The notes beneath the pieces are model-generated. The model was not told where the DNA came from, did no database searches, and was given only the letters and a program-made list of their open reading frames with translations. A program made the position numbers and the translations under genes. 64,000 nucleotides of DNA from Flavobacterium sp. HJJ (lineage in GTDB: Bacteria > Bacteroidota > Bacteroidia > Flavobacteriales > Flavobacteriaceae), in NCBI RefSeq assembly GCF_015351475.1, contig NZ_JADKPR010000024.1, positions 1 to 64,000 on the forward strand, given 5' to 3'. Below, in pieces: positions 62,281 through 64,000 of the stretch (the first letter of the stretch is position 1; every line of letters begins with the position of its first letter).

Positions 62281-64000
62281 ATGAAAATTTTTTCATTTTA
62301 CAAGGGGGGCAAGGCTTTTTATTACCTGATTGTAGCGGGTAGTATACTGTTCTTTTCACCCATTCAAGCCAATAATTTTCTCCGGCAGACCAAACCGAAT
62401 ACGCAGCAATCCCAGATTCAGGGAACTGTCAAAGAGGGCACTAATCCAATGTCAGGCGTAAGCATCGCAATAAAAAACAAATCCAAAACCGCCACCGTCT
62501 CAGATTATGATGGCAGATACAGCATTACTGCATCCGCGCAGGATACGCTGGTGTTTTCGTTTGTGGGATACAAAACGGTAATCATTTCAGTGCACGGACA
62601 ATCAGTGATAAACGTTAATTTACAGCAGGACGCCACCACGTTGCAGGAAGTAAAGATCAATGCAGGCTATTACTCAGTAAAGGAAAGCGAGCGTACAGGA
62701 AGCATCGCCCGTATTACTGCCAGGGATATCGAAAAACAGCCTGTGGCCAATGTGCTGGCCACGATGCAGGGCCGGATGGCAGGAGTCGATATCGTGCAGG
62801 ACAGCGGTTCGCCGGGCGGTTCTTTTACGATAAAGATTCGGGGGCAGAACAGCCTGCGTGCCGATGGGAACCAGCCGCTGTATATTATAGATGGCGTGCC
62901 GTACTCGTCGGAAACTATTGGTTCTGCTGCGACTTCAGGTACTGCGCCTAGTATGACCAGTCCGCTGAATTCGATAAATCCACAGGACATAGAAAGCATT
63001 GAGGTACTGAAAGATGCTGATGCCACTGCTATCTATGGCTCCCGCGGTGCCAATGGGGTAGTGCTGGTGACCACCAAAAAAGGGAAAGCAGGGGAGCCCC
63101 GTTTTACTATTAATTCCTCCAGCAGTTTTGGCACGGTGACCAAATTGCCCAAACTGATGAATACGGAACAGTATCTAGCGATGCGCCAGCAGGCTTTTGC
63201 CAATGACGGCGTGACGGTGTATCCCGCCACCGCCTATGATGTTAACGGAACATGGAGCAAGGAGCGCAATACCGACTGGCAGGACGAGCTGCTGGGCGGG
63301 ACTGCCGCTATTTATAATCTGCAGGCGTCTGTGTCTGGGGGCAGTGCGCAGACCCAATACCTGCTGAGCGGGAATTACCGTACTGAGACGACCGTTTTTC
63401 CGGGTGATTTTAAATACAATAGGGGATCGGCACATTTCAGCATGAATCACCGCTCGCAGGACGAGCGTTTTAGGATGACTTTTTCGGGGAGCTATACTTC
63501 GCAGAACAATAACCAGCCTTCGGTCGATTTAACTCCCGTATCCCGAACGCTTGCTCCCAATGCTCCTGCGCTGTATGATGCCAGCGGCAATCTGAATTGG
63601 GAAAACAACACCTGGACGAATCCTTTGGCAGGACTGGAGTCGGAATTTGAATCCCGCATCAATGATCTTGTTGCCAATGCGGTGCTGTCCTATCGTTTGG
63701 CTCCCAATCTGGAATTTAAAAGCAGTTTTGGCTTTACGGATCTGAACAACAACGAGAGCCGTACGCAGCCCTATACGATGTACAACCCTTCTTTTGGACT
63801 AAACAGCAAGACTTCGAGCATTACCACAAACCTGACAACCCGCAGTTCATGGATTGTGGAACCGCAGCTTCAGTATACAGCTGGGATTGGTAAAGGCCAA
63901 TTTGAAGTATTGCTGGGCAGCACTTTTCAAAAGCAGCGTACCGAACGCCTTTACCTGACAGGAATCGGATTTTCCAGCAACAGCCTGATCCATGATCTGT
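62281..64000 (+). CDS. SusC/RagA-family TonB-dependent receptor, 3' end outside the window
   Basis: The frame is open from ATG 62281 to the window end (573 codons, incomplete; a full protein would be about 1000). After a signal segment comes the carboxypeptidase-like domain (QIQGTVKEGTNPMSGVSIAI, VFSFVGYKT), then the plug with the SusC hallmarks NVLATMQGRMAGVDIVQDSG, IRGQNSLRADGNQPLYIIDG and EVLKDADATAIYGSRGANGV. SusC proteins form the outer-membrane import channel for glycans or peptides, together with SusD. No SusD gene is seen because the window ends. Base composition is clearly richer in G+C than the glycan loci at 1-36 kb. It is preceded by the structured leader. Confidence 0.95.
   Translation, partial: MKIFSFYKGGKAFYYLIVAGSILFFSPIQANNFLRQTKPNTQQSQIQGTVKEGTNPMSGVSIAIKNKSKTATVSDYDGRYSITASAQDTLVFSFVGYKTVIISVHGQSVINVNLQQDATTLQEVKINAGYYSVKESERTGSIARITARDIEKQPVANVLATMQGRMAGVDIVQDSGSPGGSFTIKIRGQNSLRADGNQPLYIIDGVPYSSETIGSAATSGTAPSMTSPLNSINPQDIESIEVLKDADATAIYGSRGANGVVLVTTKKGKAGEPRFTINSSSSFGTVTKLPKLMNTEQYLAMRQQAFANDGVTVYPATAYDVNGTWSKERNTDWQDELLGGTAAIYNLQASVSGGSAQTQYLLSGNYRTETTVFPGDFKYNRGSAHFSMNHRSQDERFRMTFSGSYTSQNNNQPSVDLTPVSRTLAPNAPALYDASGNLNWENNTWTNPLAGLESEFESRINDLVANAVLSYRLAPNLEFKSSFGFTDLNNNESRTQPYTMYNPSFGLNSKTSSITTNLTTRSSWIVEPQLQYTAGIGKGQFEVLLGSTFQKQRTERLYLTGIGFSSNSLIHDL

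Overview
The window looks like an accessory-rich part of a Flavobacterium-like (Bacteroidota) chromosome. It is AT-rich, has TAnnTTTG-type promoter boxes and no Shine-Dalgarno pattern. It carries a hybrid two-component regulator, TonB-dependent/SusC-type receptors and dense sets of secreted glycoside hydrolases. There is no rRNA or intact tRNA.

Layout. (1) 1-6956: the 3' end of a hybrid two-component regulator, then three secreted enzymes for pectin/rhamnogalacturonan (CE12-type acetylesterase, GH28, GH2). (2) 7572-15386: a GntR-type sensor-regulator, then a GbsR/MarR-type repressor gene with a TolC/adaptor/RND efflux operon and a DUF2141 gene. Three copies of one inverted repeat (GTTCTT-N6-AAGAAC) sit at the repressor and efflux promoters. 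(3) 15821-20574: a membrane-bound AraC regulator, an orphan TonB-dependent receptor and a small secreted protein. (4) 20776-33722: a second polysaccharide locus (broken GH43, GH2, alpha/beta hydrolase, GH78 rhamnosidase, TIM-barrel isomerase/epimerase, GH35-like enzyme, intact GH43 paralogue). (5) 34064-36862: two SDR oxidoreductases, the second probably a D-mannonate/fructuronate oxidoreductase, followed by a decayed uxuA (mannonate dehydratase) relic and a TetR regulator. The parts fit import and breakdown of rhamnogalacturonan-type pectin with uronate catabolism, partly in decay.

(6) 38140-39493 is a mobile-element scar: an ISAs1-type transposase relic, a TraG coupling-protein fragment, a NADAR fragment, and the 3' part of a tRNA-Arg(TCT) gene resembling an integration site. 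(7) 39490-47550 holds a PD-(D/E)XK nuclease, a 166-bp MITE-like element, an SOS-mutasome-like cassette (DnaE-type polymerase, Y-family polymerase, divergent S24/XRE repressor with a perfect 19-bp palindrome between them) and xseAB.

(8) 47796-55011 is the most unusual part. Eight minus-strand genes of unrelated function are separated by five partly palindromic repeats of two families. Four of the repeats lie just downstream of a stop codon, and their outer ends mostly read GTTA. This matches integron gene-cassette (attC-like) organisation, although no integrase is in the window. Cargo includes a SIR2-like protein with a partner, an AvrRpt2-like cysteine peptidase with a MORN protein, an unknown pair with a degenerate zinc-protease motif, and an Mrr-like nuclease lacking a start codon. 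(9) 56644-60627 is a tightly packed minus-strand operon (TPR-metalloprotease, MazG-like pyrophosphohydrolase, GIY-YIG/DUF2075 helicase) that reads as a candidate uncharacterised defence system. (10) 61870-62040 has strong nested RNA secondary structure ahead of a SusC/RagA receptor gene that runs off the window end and is visibly richer in GC.

All family assignments are by reading motifs; no database search was possible.
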